DNA from: Utricularia gibba
Lineage: Eukaryota > Streptophyta > Magnoliopsida > Lamiales > Lentibulariaceae
DNA length: 64,000 nucleotides
NCBI GenBank assembly: GCA_002189035.1
Contig: CM007989.1
Location: forward strand, 434,001 to 498,000
Direction: 5' to 3'
The notes beneath the pieces are model-generated. The model was not told the origin of the DNA. It did no database searches and saw only the letters and a list, made by a program, of their open reading frames with translations. The position numbers were made by a program, and so were the translations under genes. This document shows, in pieces, positions 34,501 through 45,172 of this stretch (position 1 is its first letter; each line of letters opens with the position of its first letter).

Positions 34501-35469
34501 TCTTCCTCTTCTTCTTCTTCTTCTATGCACGGTTGTTGTATAAGCTTTCGTTTCTATCACTTGTGGGGCAGGAAATTTCCTGTCTGTAACAAAAATTTGG
34601 AGCCAGGGAGACGAAATCTACCTCGACCTTCCCGTGATTCTAAGGTCTGAATCCATTAAAGGTACCTCATCTTTTGAGTCTCTCCATGTTGAGCACTTCT
34701 ATGCTGTGTACCACCGCCTTTAACATGATAACCGTCTTCTAGATGATCGGCCAGAGTATGCTTCCGTTCAGGCTTTTCTTTTCGGCCCCTACCTTCTCGC
34801 CGGATTGTCTAGTGGCGATTGGGACATCAAAGTGCATCCCTATACCTCTGTTTCCGAGTTCATCAGCCCTGTCCCTGCTGATTACAGCTCCCACTTGATC
34901 ACCCTTGTCCAAGAATCCAACAGCTCCCTGTCTGTTGTAACGAACTCGAATCATTCGATCAAAATGGCTGCCTATCCGGAAGCTGGAACTGATTCCGCTG
35001 TGTCTGCAACTTTTAGGCTGATTGCAGCTAATCCAACTGATGCAGCAGGTCAAGTCGTCATGTTGGAGCCATTCGATCTTCCTGGTTATCTCGTATCACA
35101 CCAGGGCGAAGGCCAGACCCTCCGAGTCTCAGATGCTGCAGCCACTGGCATAGAGTTTTCTGAGTTTCGTCTGGTTTCCGGCCTGGACGGCAAGAACGGA
35201 AGTGTTTCCTTGGAGGCTGAATCCATGAGAGGCTGCTACGTTTGTTCCAGCAACCAGGGGCCAATCGTGGCGCTGAATTGTAGCTCGGGAGCCGCCGTGT
35301 CGATGGATTCCGAGTTCCGGAAAGCTGCGAGCTTTGCCTCCGAAAGTGGCATCAGCAGGTATCACAGTATCAGCTTTGTAGCGCGGGTGCTAAGAGGAAC
35401 TTCCTTTTGGCGCCATTGATGAGCTTCCGAGATGAGTCGTACACTGTGTATTTCAATGTCACGCAGTAG
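31511..35469 (+). CDS. DUF1680 / GH127-type beta-L-arabinofuranosidase-like protein, two frame breaks
   Basis: Eleven exons: 31511-32036, 32204-32406, 32488-32685, 32829-32900, 33035-33209, 33337-33412, 33710-33920, 34061-34257, 34345-34456, 34572-34661, 34743-35469. It begins with a signal-peptide-like hydrophobic segment (LLTAVLFRILAGAVLYSLFLG). The family core follows: VSLHDVRLDP, QQTNLEYLM, SEPYGGWE, LRGHFVGHFLSAS, VWAPYYTIHKILAGLLDQY, LNEETGGMNDVLY, HLFDKPCFL, HIPIVIGSQ, ESCTTYNMLKVSRHLFRWT, ADYYERALTNGVLGIQ, and NSFWCCYGTGIESFSKLGDSLYF. Glu and Cys residues used for zinc and catalysis in GH127 are kept in ESCTTYN and FWCCYG. It is probably a secreted or wall glycosidase acting on arabinose. 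Two G runs are one base short: GGG at 33137-33139 and GGG at 35385-35387. With each repaired, the frame runs to TAG at 35467. Exon 5 is otherwise intact. Confidence 0.9.
32931..32966. repeat. Compound (CT)n-(AT)n-(AC)n microsatellite
   Basis: Three dinucleotide tracts in a row inside intron 4 of the DUF1680 gene. Confidence 0.95.
34466..34524. repeat. (CTT)n polypyrimidine tract in an intron
   Basis: An imperfect trinucleotide tract of nearly 60 bases within intron 9 of the DUF1680 gene, starting about 10 bases after the donor site. Confidence 0.9.
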
Positions 35470-35677
35470 AAGGTTTGCTGGGTGCTATGACCGCCATAGC
35501 TGCTCCTGTATTTTCCGATGAAATAAAGCCGGCCGGTGCATTTTTTGTTGTCGTATTATTAAAAAAAATGAACAAGTTAATTGCTAATTTCTCGTTTTTT
35601 TTTTCTTTTTTATGGGGGAAGAAATTCCGAAGTCACTCAAATTGGATCGGTTGATCAGCTGGAGAAGGAAGGTACAG

Positions 35678-37236
35678 ATGGCTGTCCATATTCGGAGCCC
35701 TCCTCCGGCGCCATATCCAGCCTCACGCGCCTCCGGCGGCTGGTCTGGGAATCGATTACACCGCAGCGCCGCTTCATCCAGTGTCCGTTTCCATTTCTGT
35801 TCCCAATTTTCCGGTTGCCGAGCTTCCCCGCTACTCTCATTCACTCCCAACGCCTCGCCATCTCATCTTCCGGAATTGTGTGTCTCGGAAGCGATTTCCG
35901 ATTACGAGATTTTCGCTGCAGCGTCTCTTCGGGTCCGTACGTTTTATAATTTCTGTGACCAGATGTTTCGCGTTCAAGTGAGTCTCTTTAGGCTTTACCC
36001 CTTTGATTTGTTGATGTAATGTAAGCCTGATGTTTGCTTCCGATTCATCAAGTTGTATTAGGATCATAAAAGGTATTTATCGGAACGGGAATATGAAGCC
36101 ACGAAGGAGCGTTTAGCAGGGCAGACAAAGGGCTTCACGAGAGTTTCCTGCATCAACGCCACGCTTCCTCTGTCGAGTGTAATAAATGTGTCTGCAGATT
36201 TGTGTGCTTCTTGCAAAGTAAAGCTTCCCTTTTTACTTTCCTTACAAACCTCGAAGGATCACCATATGTTTGTTCATTGACGAAGAATTTGGGTGTTATA
36301 TGTAGTTTTCAGTGAAGGGAGAAGACCGAGTCGTTGTTGGTACACTAGATTTGAATCAATGCCTTAGCCTTCCAAATGAAATAGCTGGATTGAAACCCAA
36401 GGTAGTTGAGCTACTTGATCCTAGTGTTAGATTGATGAAAATGCAAAATGAGCTGCTTATAATCTCGACCCAAGTGCTTCTTAGGATACATGCATGCTAA
36501 TAACTATTTATTTTGATGGAAGAAGGAACGTATCCACATGTACATGATGACTTAAATATCCACGATCTCGTGATGATGCTGCATTTTATCAGGGTATTGA
36601 AGCTGAGTTACACAGAGTGTATACGAGCTTCTTGATCCTAGTGTATATCAGGCAATGCAAAATAAGCTTCTTATAATCTCGACCTTCTGCGATTCGTGGA
36701 ATAAACATGCAAGATTTATGATCTACTATGATGTGGCATTGGAGCTGAGTTACACAAAGTGTATATCAGCTTCTTGAACGTAGTGTCAGATTGATGAAAA
36801 TGCAAAATAAGCTGCTTGTAGTCTTGGCCTTTTATGATCTGCTATCATGTGACAGTGCTTCTGTTCTTTACCAGGGCATTGGAGCTGAGTCTCATAGAGC
36901 GTACATTAGCAATGTATGTGTGGCTAAAGAGTTGCAGCAAAAGGGTTTGGGCTCTCAGCTGTTGGCTACATGTAAGGATATTGCTGAAGATTGGGGTAAG
37001 GACAGGAGGCCTGATATTAAATCCATCATATATGTATGTGACTGAAGGGATGCTCTGTTATGTACCTTTTAGGAATAAGCGACTTGTATGTGCATGTGGC
37101 GGTGGACAATCTGCCTGCCAAGAAACTCTACATGAAAAGTGGCTTCACCTTTGAGAGCGAGGAACCTGCATCACGAGCCAGGTTGCTGGATCGGCGTCGA
37201 AGGCTCCTGTTGTGGACCGGCATCGTGAGACACTGA
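35678..37236 (+). CDS. Predicted plastid GNAT N-acetyltransferase
   Basis: Five exons: 35678-35977, 36062-36217, 36306-36401, 36875-36995, 37073-37236; 278 residues, all GT-AG and in phase. The first 90 residues are Ser/Arg/Pro-rich and poor in acids, as in a transit peptide. Then come YLSEREYEATKERLAGQ, VVVGTLDLNQCLSLP, and the acetyl-CoA binding block NVCVAKELQQKGLGSQLLATCKDIA. Motif B is DLYVHVAVDNLPAKKLYMKSGF, and the end is RARLLDRRRRLLLWTGI. The R/Q-x-x-G-x-G/A pattern (QKGLGS) is present. Plant plastid GNATs of this type acetylate protein N-termini and lysines. Intron 3 (36402-36874) holds partial copies of the start of exon 4, listed separately. Confidence 0.93.
36402..36905 (+). repeat. 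Imperfect tandem repeat containing decoy copies of an exon start
   Basis: Within intron 3 of the GNAT gene, a unit of about 140 bases recurs. One element resembles the start of exon 4 (GGCATTGGAGCTGAG). It occurs at 36593, 36735 and, as the real exon, 36875. A second element (CTTGATCCTAGTGT ... ATGCAAAATAAGCT) occurs near 36409, 36627 and 36770. The copy at 36593 even keeps an AG just before it. The copies diverge and cannot be spliced without shifting or stopping the frame. Confidence 0.85.
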
Positions 37237-37531
37237 TGATGCTGCAAGTGTTTCATTGTTCAGTCTCATTCAAAACTGCAATTCCAAAACCGGGCTGGCG
37301 TGCTAGACCCGGCCCAGCCACCCGGTTCTCATAGCAAAGAATGACAATATTTAATGAATAAACTAAAAAAAAGTAAAAACATAAAAAAAGCATCAACAAG
37401 AATGATTTTGACGCTATTTTCATGAAGCTTAAAAAATATATTAAATACGATATATTAATATGTTTTATTTATTTATTTTTAGTTCAACAAACAGATATTG
37501 GAGAGTCAGCAGGCGATCCACCATCCTAAAA

Positions 37532-38608
37532 ATGGCGACCACCGGTTGTGATGGGCAAGAGCTCGAAACTCCGGCGTCGCCCATAGTCATCACGATAAAG
37601 CCCATTGAAGCCACGGCCGTGAGCTTCCAAGAATTCGGACAAGTAATCGAGCCGTCGATGGACGGTGATGAGTACGGCCCTCGTGACGCGATCCTCGATC
37701 TTTCCCGCGGCACACCTAGGTCCTCCTACACCTAAAAATCTGTTATTTATTTGCAATCTTTCGATTCTTTAGCTGTTCTGTGACATTACTGTGATGGAGT
37801 TATATGATTTTAACTTCTCCCCTGCTTCTTCCAAAGTGTTCAGAGAGGATTCTTGGATGGGTATCAATATTCTGTTGACGTGTAGTTTCAAATGCTAGTT
37901 AAATTCCAAGCTGTTTGGTGTCCGTCCTTGGTCTCCTTCTCATATGTGATATTGGTTTCACGTGTCTGAAGTTATTCCAAAGACTTACTAGGATGGATTT
38001 GTTGAGAATCTTGTCTTTTACCCTGTGATAAGCTGTACTGAATTCCTTTTTGGTCTGCAAATGCTTATTCGTGGAAGTGACATGTTTCGTCAGGTTTTAC
38101 ATCATGCATATTGAGGATAGACCTCTGAAATTCTCAACTATTACACATCACGCCAATGTGACGCAGTGCCTTGGGTCTGTGGGTGGTCATGTTTGGTATC
38201 TTGGGGTCTCATCATCCACAATGGTGGATCCCGTGAGATTGATGGGAAGGAAACAGCAGATTTGGTGCAATCTCCCTGTGGCCATTTTTATATCCCTCCA
38301 AGGATTGAAGATGTTCGTGTTTTTAGAATTTCAGGGCCCAAGTTCTTGAAGTTAAACCATGGCACATGGCATGCTGGACCACTCTTCTCTCAGAAGGGAA
38401 TGGATTTCTACAATCTGGAACTCAGCAATACGAATGTTCGGCTGATCTCTATTTTCTTCCATCTTTTGCTTATTTTAGACCCAAGATCTGAAATTAGGTT
38501 TGCTTGTTCCTGTTGAGTTGACTTCCTAGTTTTAATGTGCAGGTGGTAGATCATACAACACACAACTTCCGTAAAAGAAACAAGGTTGTTTATTCGATTG
38601 AGGAATAG
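37532..38608 (+). CDS. Ureidoglycolate-hydrolase-like cupin protein, one-base frame break
   Basis: Three exons: 37532-37719, 38094-38435, 38543-38608; 198 residues after one frame correction. Signatures are ITIKPIEATAVSFQEFGQVIEPSMDGDEYGPRDA, DLSRGTPRFYIMHIEDRPLKFSTITHHANVTQCLGS, GGHVWYLGV, PCGHFYIPPRIEDVRVFRISGPKFLKL, GTWHAGPLF, and MDFYNLELSNTNVVDH. The His and Asp/Glu pattern fits the small cupin fold of the ureidoglycolate lyase/hydrolase family. Purine-ureide degradation is possible, but plant members of this clade are poorly studied. The frame breaks at CCC 38230-38232: VDP is followed by the wrong frame until one base is restored, then EIDGKETADLVQS continues. Confidence 0.9.
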
Positions 38609-38796
38609 CAAAAGCAGCTTGTGGTGATGTTTCATTCTCTTGTTAGTTTGATTCTGCCTCGCAAGTCATATTTTGTATATCATACATTCAGAATTACTGA
38701 AGGAGTATATTGTAATCATCATGCATACGCAGATGTGCAGAAATAACAGGCAGATTAATTGTTCTTGAAAGACATATCTTGAAACATGAAAGACCC

Positions 38797-39559
38797 CTAA
38801 GGAGTAAGAAACAGAGTGAAATGGGTGATAGTTTCCATGCCGTCTGTTGTGTGCTGGTCTTCATGTGGAAGAGTTTCGATACTAGAATACGCTTTAGCAT
38901 TCTCATACTAATGATGGCTATGTTAGAAATCGGTGTGGTTGTCCTATATATACCAAAGAAGCAAATACTATCCTCAATATCTTGATCTCCACCATGGAAT
39001 ACTGCTGTCAAATGCCAGAGTATGGCTGCTGCCCTCCACGGAACTCTACAGGTAAAACCCCTGAGCCTTTCCTGTTACTGAGAAATCAAGCTCATGTTCT
39101 TCTATCACCTCAAAGTCCGCCTCTGTAATAGATTCAAACATTAGCTTCTGGAGGGTGAGACTGGCCGGAAGTTTCCCTGCTGTCACGAAAGCTTGGTTCC
39201 CAGGATTTTTGCTATTAGATTGAGTGGCCGGAGAGCCAGTGCGCCCAATCAAGAAGGGGTAGTTGTTATTGTTGATAATACTATTGATGTTGTTTAGGGG
39301 ACTCCGCCATTGATTGGTATGATCAGGCTATTGGGCTTGGAGAATGGGAGTTCATTAGCTCCACTGTTGGCTACTATACTGGTGGAGGCACAGTCATGGT
39401 GGATGAAGAAGTATCTGAACATGTGCTGGTGGAGCCTCCTGGATTAGGGATATTGGTAGGGAAAGGAAATGGTGAGGCAACAGTAACATCCTCTAGAATC
39501 CTGGCTGAAGATCCTGGAGTGCATACTGTGAGACAACAAAACAACAGGAAAGCAGGCAC
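38797..39559 (-). pseudogene. Dirigent-domain (DIR25-like) pseudogene
   Basis: Read on the minus strand, the pieces match the Gly/Asn-rich dirigent proteins related to ESB1/DIR25. The signal peptide PAFLLFCCLTVCTPGSSARILED is present, as are ELPFSKPNS, NNINSIINNNNYPFLIGRTG, GNQAFVTAGKLPASLTLQKLMFESIT, HELDFSVTGKAQGFYL, then FHGGDQDIEDSICFFGIYRT, and the end ETLPHEDQHTTDGMETITHF. Damage: the start region is out of frame, the stretch around the conserved FFMHDI block is missing, and the frame breaks after GGVP. There is a TAG right after GFYL (near 39043), another shift follows, and a loss occurs before the C-terminal part. It ends in TAG at 38799-38797. Dirigent proteins guide lignin coupling in the cell wall; this copy cannot. 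Confidence 0.88.
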
Positions 39560-40003
39560 ACAAAGCCCTCATCTTGGCAGTTTAGGAACAAAGATGCTTC
39601 ATTGATTTCAGCATACTTATAGCCCCCGGAGGCTGCAGTATTGAAATGGGAGAAAGCTCAACATCTGCTGCACTCAAATTGCTGATGGTTCAGTTGGAAA
39701 CCCACGAGTTGAAATCCTGTTGAATCTGGTCATTTCGGTAATATGCTTTTTAAAAAAATATATTTTTTGTTTAAAAATTGAAATCTAGTGCGCTCAAATA
39801 CGTTTGCAATAAACCCCTTGCATTTTGAGGAAAACTCGAAAGAGACCACCACTCACCAGGTAAAGTTACGAGTCGAGAACAAGAGCCCTCTACTTCGAAT
39901 TAAACGGCGTCCAGTTCAGTTTCAGCCCCACGAGGAAAGCAACCGCGGCCCCTTCCCCGAGGCCGTGCCTGAGAATTGGGGCAGTTTCGAAGCCAGTTTC
40001 AAA

Positions 40004-41654
40004 ATGGATGATTATACCAGAGAAATGATGGATTTGAAGACGCTCATAACTCGTACGCTGGAGAAGAAGGGTGTTCTTGCTAAGATCCGCGTTTGTATAC
40101 TTGATTCCTCTCAATTTCATGCATTTGCTTTGGAATTTGTGTTTCTTTTACGTCTGCTTGTTTATATCGCGCTCCCGCGGCAGTCGTCGGGTATTTTGCT
40201 TATTGCTTGACGGTGATTTGGTAGATCTTGTCAATTGGGTTCATAAGGTTTCGGTTTGCATTTTCCTGTGGATTTGATGCCTGAATTCTTGTGTATTTTT
40301 GCCCTAGGCATTAGGAATTAGGAAATGTTAGTGTCCATTTCACTTATGCTTAGGAAATTACGTTCTCGTTGCTGAAACTTTGTCGCACGTGAGCGTTCTA
40401 TGAAATTGCTTCATGGATTGTTTTGTATCTTCTGCTTTTCTGCGTTAACAGGCCGAGTTGCGAGCCAGCGTTTTTGAAGCAATTGAAGAGGAGGATAGAG
40501 TACTAGAGAAAGAAGAAGGCCTTCCTCCTGCTCTTTTGGGTAGCTGCAATGCCCGTGCAAAGCAACTTCATAACTCGCCATCAGGCAATTTTCATTTGAT
40601 GACCTTTTCATTGGAATTATGCCGAAATTCTCCGTAACTTTGGATGCTCAATTTCAGGAAGGCTCCTCACTGCGTTGATATCTGAATATTTGGACTGGGC
40701 ACAGTTAAATCACACATTGAAAGTCTATCTTCCAGAATGTAATTTGGTATATATTCCAAGCATATTTTTTCATGGTTCGTCTGTCAAAAAATTATTCATA
40801 ATTCTTTAGCATAACATGCATGTGCTTTCTTTACCAGCCAAAGGATTCATGGAAAGCTGAGTTAAAGGAATTTAGTAGCAAGAATGGATATGACCTTAAT
40901 CGAAGTTCGGAGAGTGGGCCTCTGCTCTTGGATGTCCTTGAGGGTTTTTTGAAATATGAGGTCTGGTCGGGTGTAAACCCATTATTTTCTTACTGGAAAT
41001 TTAGATCCTATGCTGCAGGAAATCTTTACATATTGATAACATGTATCTATGAAGAAGCAATTCAGCCTTCTTAATATGTTACACTTGCCAGCTAATGTGA
41101 ATATTTCTCTTGGTGTTTTTTTATCGTTGTATGCTTTAATAATGGCTAAAGAAGGGCTTTTAACCGTTTTTCTTTTGTCGATTGTAGAATTTATCTCAAG
41201 GAAGGGGTAATAGCAACAGGAGATTCAGTCCCATGGATCCTGAACCTCTAACAAACTTGGAATCCCGAACTAGTAGAAGACCATCACCTTCGCCGATGGC
41301 TGGAGGCTTGCCTTCCCTCGGAAAGTAAACCCATTACAACTACCCTACTGTAACCTGCAAGTTTTTTACCCCATTAGTTGCTCATTTGTTCATCTTTTTG
41401 CAGGCCTATCCCAGGCTTACATTTACCTGGTAAGCAGTGACACTGATAAGGAGTTAGTCTACAGCTGTTTGAATGTGTTCCCCCCTTTAAATAGCACCTG
41501 CTCTCGAGTCTCAGATAGAAGAGCTGGATCATCCGCAGCTGGCTACAGGAAAGATGACTACAACTGGCGCGGTGACATTGACGAGTTTCCCGATGATTTA
41601 GTCCGTGCATCGAGTGCGTTAGAGAACCTGCAGCTGGAAAAAAAACCTCGCTGA
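40004..41654 (+). CDS. TON1: TONNEAU1 (TON1a/b) microtubule-organising protein
   Basis: Exons: 40004-40090, 40452-40584, 40658-40746, 40838-40960, 41188-41324, 41404-41429, and from about 41509 to 41654. Exon 1 encodes MDDYTREMMDLKTLITRTLEKKGVLAKIR, almost identical to known TON1. Next come AELRASVFEAIEEEDRV, PPALLGSCNARAKQL, LLTALISEYLDWAQLNHTLKVYLPEC (LisH-like), DSWKAELKEF, and GPLLLDVLEGFLKYE. The end carries GYRKDDYNW and RASSALENLQLEKK. TON1 is a FOP-like protein of the TTP complex needed for the preprophase band and cortical microtubule order. Intron 2 (40585-40657) starts with GC. Uncertain points are the acceptor of exon 7 (ag at 41507-41508 keeps phase) and the stop. With one A fewer in the A8 run 41638-41645, the frame would read NLADQTPE and join an exon at 41767-41820. 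Confidence 0.93.
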
Positions 41655-42354
41655 TCAGACACCGGAGGTCCGCTTTGTTAACAATATATTCAAGGTGTTT
41701 AGGCCTATTTGACAGCCATGATGGCAAATGCCTTGAGTACATTTCACCCCGTGTTTGCTGTTGCAGGCACCAAGGAGACGGAAATTGGCATCCGGCGCCG
41801 GACACCAGATGAATGAATGATTTTATAGTTGAGAAATGTTGGCCGTTGGCACTGAGAACCAAAACTCGTGTTATAAGTGGAGCTCTTTCTGCGTTTTCAT
41901 TTCACTCTTTATTCGGTTTGGGAATTTCAAATGTATTTTATTCTCATATAATTGCTTTTATCGTTCAAATACATATTAAATTTTCATCTACCATAAATTT
42001 TATTTTAGAATTATTTTAATAAGTATATATTTATAATTTATAGTTATTTTTATAAATAATAATTATTAATATATATTATCTCGAACATGTTTTGCGTGGG
42101 AAAAAGTAGCATGAGATTCAGAGAAACTGTGAATTTGCGGAAGGGGGCGATTTTGTAATATTTTAAAAGAGGAGGGGCCTTCATCGCCACTGTTGTCATC
42201 TCTCTCCTCTCTCAAGTCGTCTTGGTCTCTTCTTTCCTTCTTTCTCGGGCCCCTTTTTCTTTTCTACTTCACCTCCTGCTGATTTTTTTTTTCTTTTCTC
42301 ACGTCTCCTGCTACTCACCAGCACTTCACTTACTCACACTCGGAGAATTGGAGA
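41655..42354. other. Intergenic region between TON1 and the PBL kinase
   Basis: May include a last TON1 exon at 41767-41820 (see TON1). Bases 41930-42100 are AT-rich. Bases 42200-42354 are pyrimidine-rich and probably the leader of the kinase gene. Confidence 0.55.
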
Positions 42355-44578
42355 ATGGGCTGGTTTCTTTGTTCCGGAAAATTTAAGAAGAAATCAGAGG
42401 ACAAGAGCTCCGAGGATCAGATCCCATCTAACGCAAGTACCTCAGGGTTCAAAATGTCGGACAAAGGTTTCTGGGCCTTTTTTCTTCACTGATAATCTAA
42501 TATTTTCAGCTCTTCTTTGCAATCCTTGTTTTTAATTTGAGAAATATATTTTTAGTTGCATTCTCCACTCTCATATTCCTCACTTGATCGTCCTTGTGTT
42601 TTTTTTCCTGATCCCATTTGATTTCTGTGCAAATTGGTTGTTAAAATGAATTTTCTTTCTCTTTAAACTAGGCTTGGGTTGCTTCTTCTTTGGCATGAAT
42701 ATTATGCGTTTTTTGTGTCCTGATCCTTCTTGCATTTTCAAGTTGAGTGAAATAAGCCTTGTTACTTCAGATTTTTTTCTGTTTCTCCACAATGATTCCT
42801 GTGGGACACATGGGTTCTGGTGAACGGTGATTGGTTCCGGTTTTTTGAATCTGCTAAAACAGTCGGTTTCCATTTTTTTTTTTTTTTTTGTTGCTATAAT
42901 TCTGTTGATCCAAAGTTTCGTTTAACTGTGTATGCTTAATTCGGGCATTGAATCTGATTTTAATCTATTGGTTGAACCTGGAGTTTTGAATAATCTTATT
43001 GCAGAAAAGGGGAGGGTGAATTCTTCATTTGATTTGAAAAAAGAAGCTTCGAAAGATGGAGGATCTGGCCTCATTGCCGCTCACACATTCACGTTTCGTG
43101 AACTTGCCACAGCTACCAAGAACTTTAGGGCAGATTGTCTTTTGGGTGAAGGTGGATTTGGAAGAGTATACAAAGGACGTCTAGAAAGTACTAATCAGGT
43201 AACTGGCTCTGTCCTTGGTATCTAGTTTTTTTTTTTTTTTACACAGAGGAACCTGTCCACTTTTCCATGGGGATCCGATGAACTTACTCTTGGTGAGATC
43301 CGGAATCTTTCTTTTTTGTTTGTGGGCCTGAAAGAGCAAGCTGTTCACCATTGTTATGTTTGATAAAAGGGTGTAATATTAAGCAAATCATATGCAGTTG
43401 TCAACGAGTGATTTTTCATAAGACCTCCCAATAGCGGGTTCCTTACTAAAGGCACTGTCTTGCTTAGGTTGTGGCTATAAAGCAGCTTGATCGAAATGGT
43501 CTGCAAGGAAACCGAGAATTTCTCGTTGAAGTGTTGATGTTAAGCCTTCTTCATCACCCCAACTTGGTAAATTTGATTGGTTATTGCGCTGATGGAGATC
43601 AAAGACTCTTGGTGTATGAATACATGCCATTGGGGTCCCTTGAAGATCATCTTCATGGTATGTTCTGAGAAATGCAATGTTACTTACTTTCTGCATTTTA
43701 AGAAATTAAGAGAACTACGGATGCATTTTTACGCACATGATATGAGCAAGAAGTGGATGGTAATTTTTCTTTGATCTCCAGGTCTTCCTCCTGACAAAAA
43801 GAGACTCGACTGGAACACAAGAATGAAAATAGCTGCAGGGGCTGCAAAAGGCTTGGAATATTTACATGATAAAGCAAGTCCTCCTGTCATATATCGAGAT
43901 TTGAAATGCTCAAACATTCTACTGGATGAAGGATATCACCCGAAGCTTTCTGATTTTGGGTTGGCTAAATTGGGGCCTGTTGGGACAAGACGCATGTTTC
44001 CACTAGAGTGATGGGAACATATGGATACTGTGCTCCCGAATATGCAATGACAGGGCAGCTTACACTAAAATCTGATGTTTATAGTTTTGGAGTTGTACTC
44101 CTGGAGATAATTACTGGCAGAAGGGCTATTGATAACTCAAAGGCAGCTGGTGAAAACAATCTAGTTGCATGGGTAATATACCTTTCAACTATTTTTGCTG
44201 CACATTTCATTTGATTACCTGCTATAGACTGAAGAAGCGTAGTTTCTTCAAATGTATATTCACATCCTCCAATGCAAGTGCTCTTCTCTGTTGTTTGTAC
44301 AGGCCAGGCCCCTGTTCAAGGATCGTCGAAAGTTCTCCCAGATGGCTGACCCCATGCTTCAAGGGCTGTACCCAGCCAGGGGCTTGTACCAAGCTCTAGC
44401 AGTTGCTGCAATGTGTGTTCAGGAGCAACCTACCATGCGGCCTCTAATCGCGGATGTTGTAACAGCCTTGACCTACCTTGCTGCTCAGAAATACAAACCG
44501 GAAACACACACAGTCCAGAGGCAGCAGGCTCCTGGTTCAGGATCTTCTACACCAAGGATGCAGCGGGAACAGAGGTAG
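42355..44578 (+). CDS. PBL27: Receptor-like cytoplasmic kinase, PBL27-like, one-base frame break
   Basis: Five exons: 42355-42466, 43005-43198, 43468-43657, 43782-44172, 44303-44578; about 388 residues after one correction. It begins MGWFLCSGK, with Gly2 for myristoylation and Cys6 for palmitoylation, so plasma-membrane bound. Kinase motifs are [34 protein letters not shown] (RD type), [45 protein letters not shown] and [15 protein letters not shown]27 links the chitin receptor to a MAP kinase cascade; related PBLs act with other receptors. Subfamily assignment is by resemblance. In the activation loop the run GGG at 43982-43984 is one base short: after PVG the true frame resumes [15 protein letters not shown]. 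The exon 1 donor could also be at 42437, skipping some residues. Confidence 0.92.
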
Positions 44579-45172
44579 CGATCACCCTGACTGAACACTC
44601 CCAACTTCTCAAACTTTCACCACTCTGCCGTTTCAAAACATGGAAGAGCTACTCAACAAAGAGAAAACAAAAAAGAAGTGGAATGCAGTTCCCCCCTCCC
44701 CAAAAAACCTCACCAAGCTAAATTTTGTGATGTTGGTATTCATTTGTTTATAGGTTTGATTCATTTGCATCTCCTCCGAGGAAACTTTCCCTTCATCCTT
44801 TTCGTATCAGTTTACCTCTGCCTCCATCTCCATCTTGTATCAATTCTCTTCTAATCTCCCTTTTGGGTAGACAGTAATGCGCACTCTTGTACATTTGAGA
44901 GTGTGAGTTCTCATGACATTCATCCTGAAAGCAGAAGAGAAGTTGAGATAACTCACACATACAACTCTGTACTTGCTGCAAGACCGCCTCTAAACTAAGT
45001 TGATCTATGGGCCCTCCTTTTTTTAACAGAATGGTCTTGGACCCAAAGGCCAAAAATCTTGTCTTTGGAACCATTCTTATAAGGGTAAAAAAATACTTGT
45101 TTTTTGAGTCCTGCAGAGAAACAATCTTCTACAATCTCGGCCCGCCGTTGGAAGTGAGCCCTGCTCCCCGCC
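44579..45172. other. 3' region of the PBL kinase and leader of PGP synthase
   Basis: No coding exon supported. The minus-strand ORF 44793-45074 has no domain. Confidence 0.6.

Noticed and set aside
36402-36905. CRISPR-like array
   Set aside because: The repeats are long, diverged, unevenly spaced and resemble an adjacent exon. This is a plant intron, not a bacterial array.
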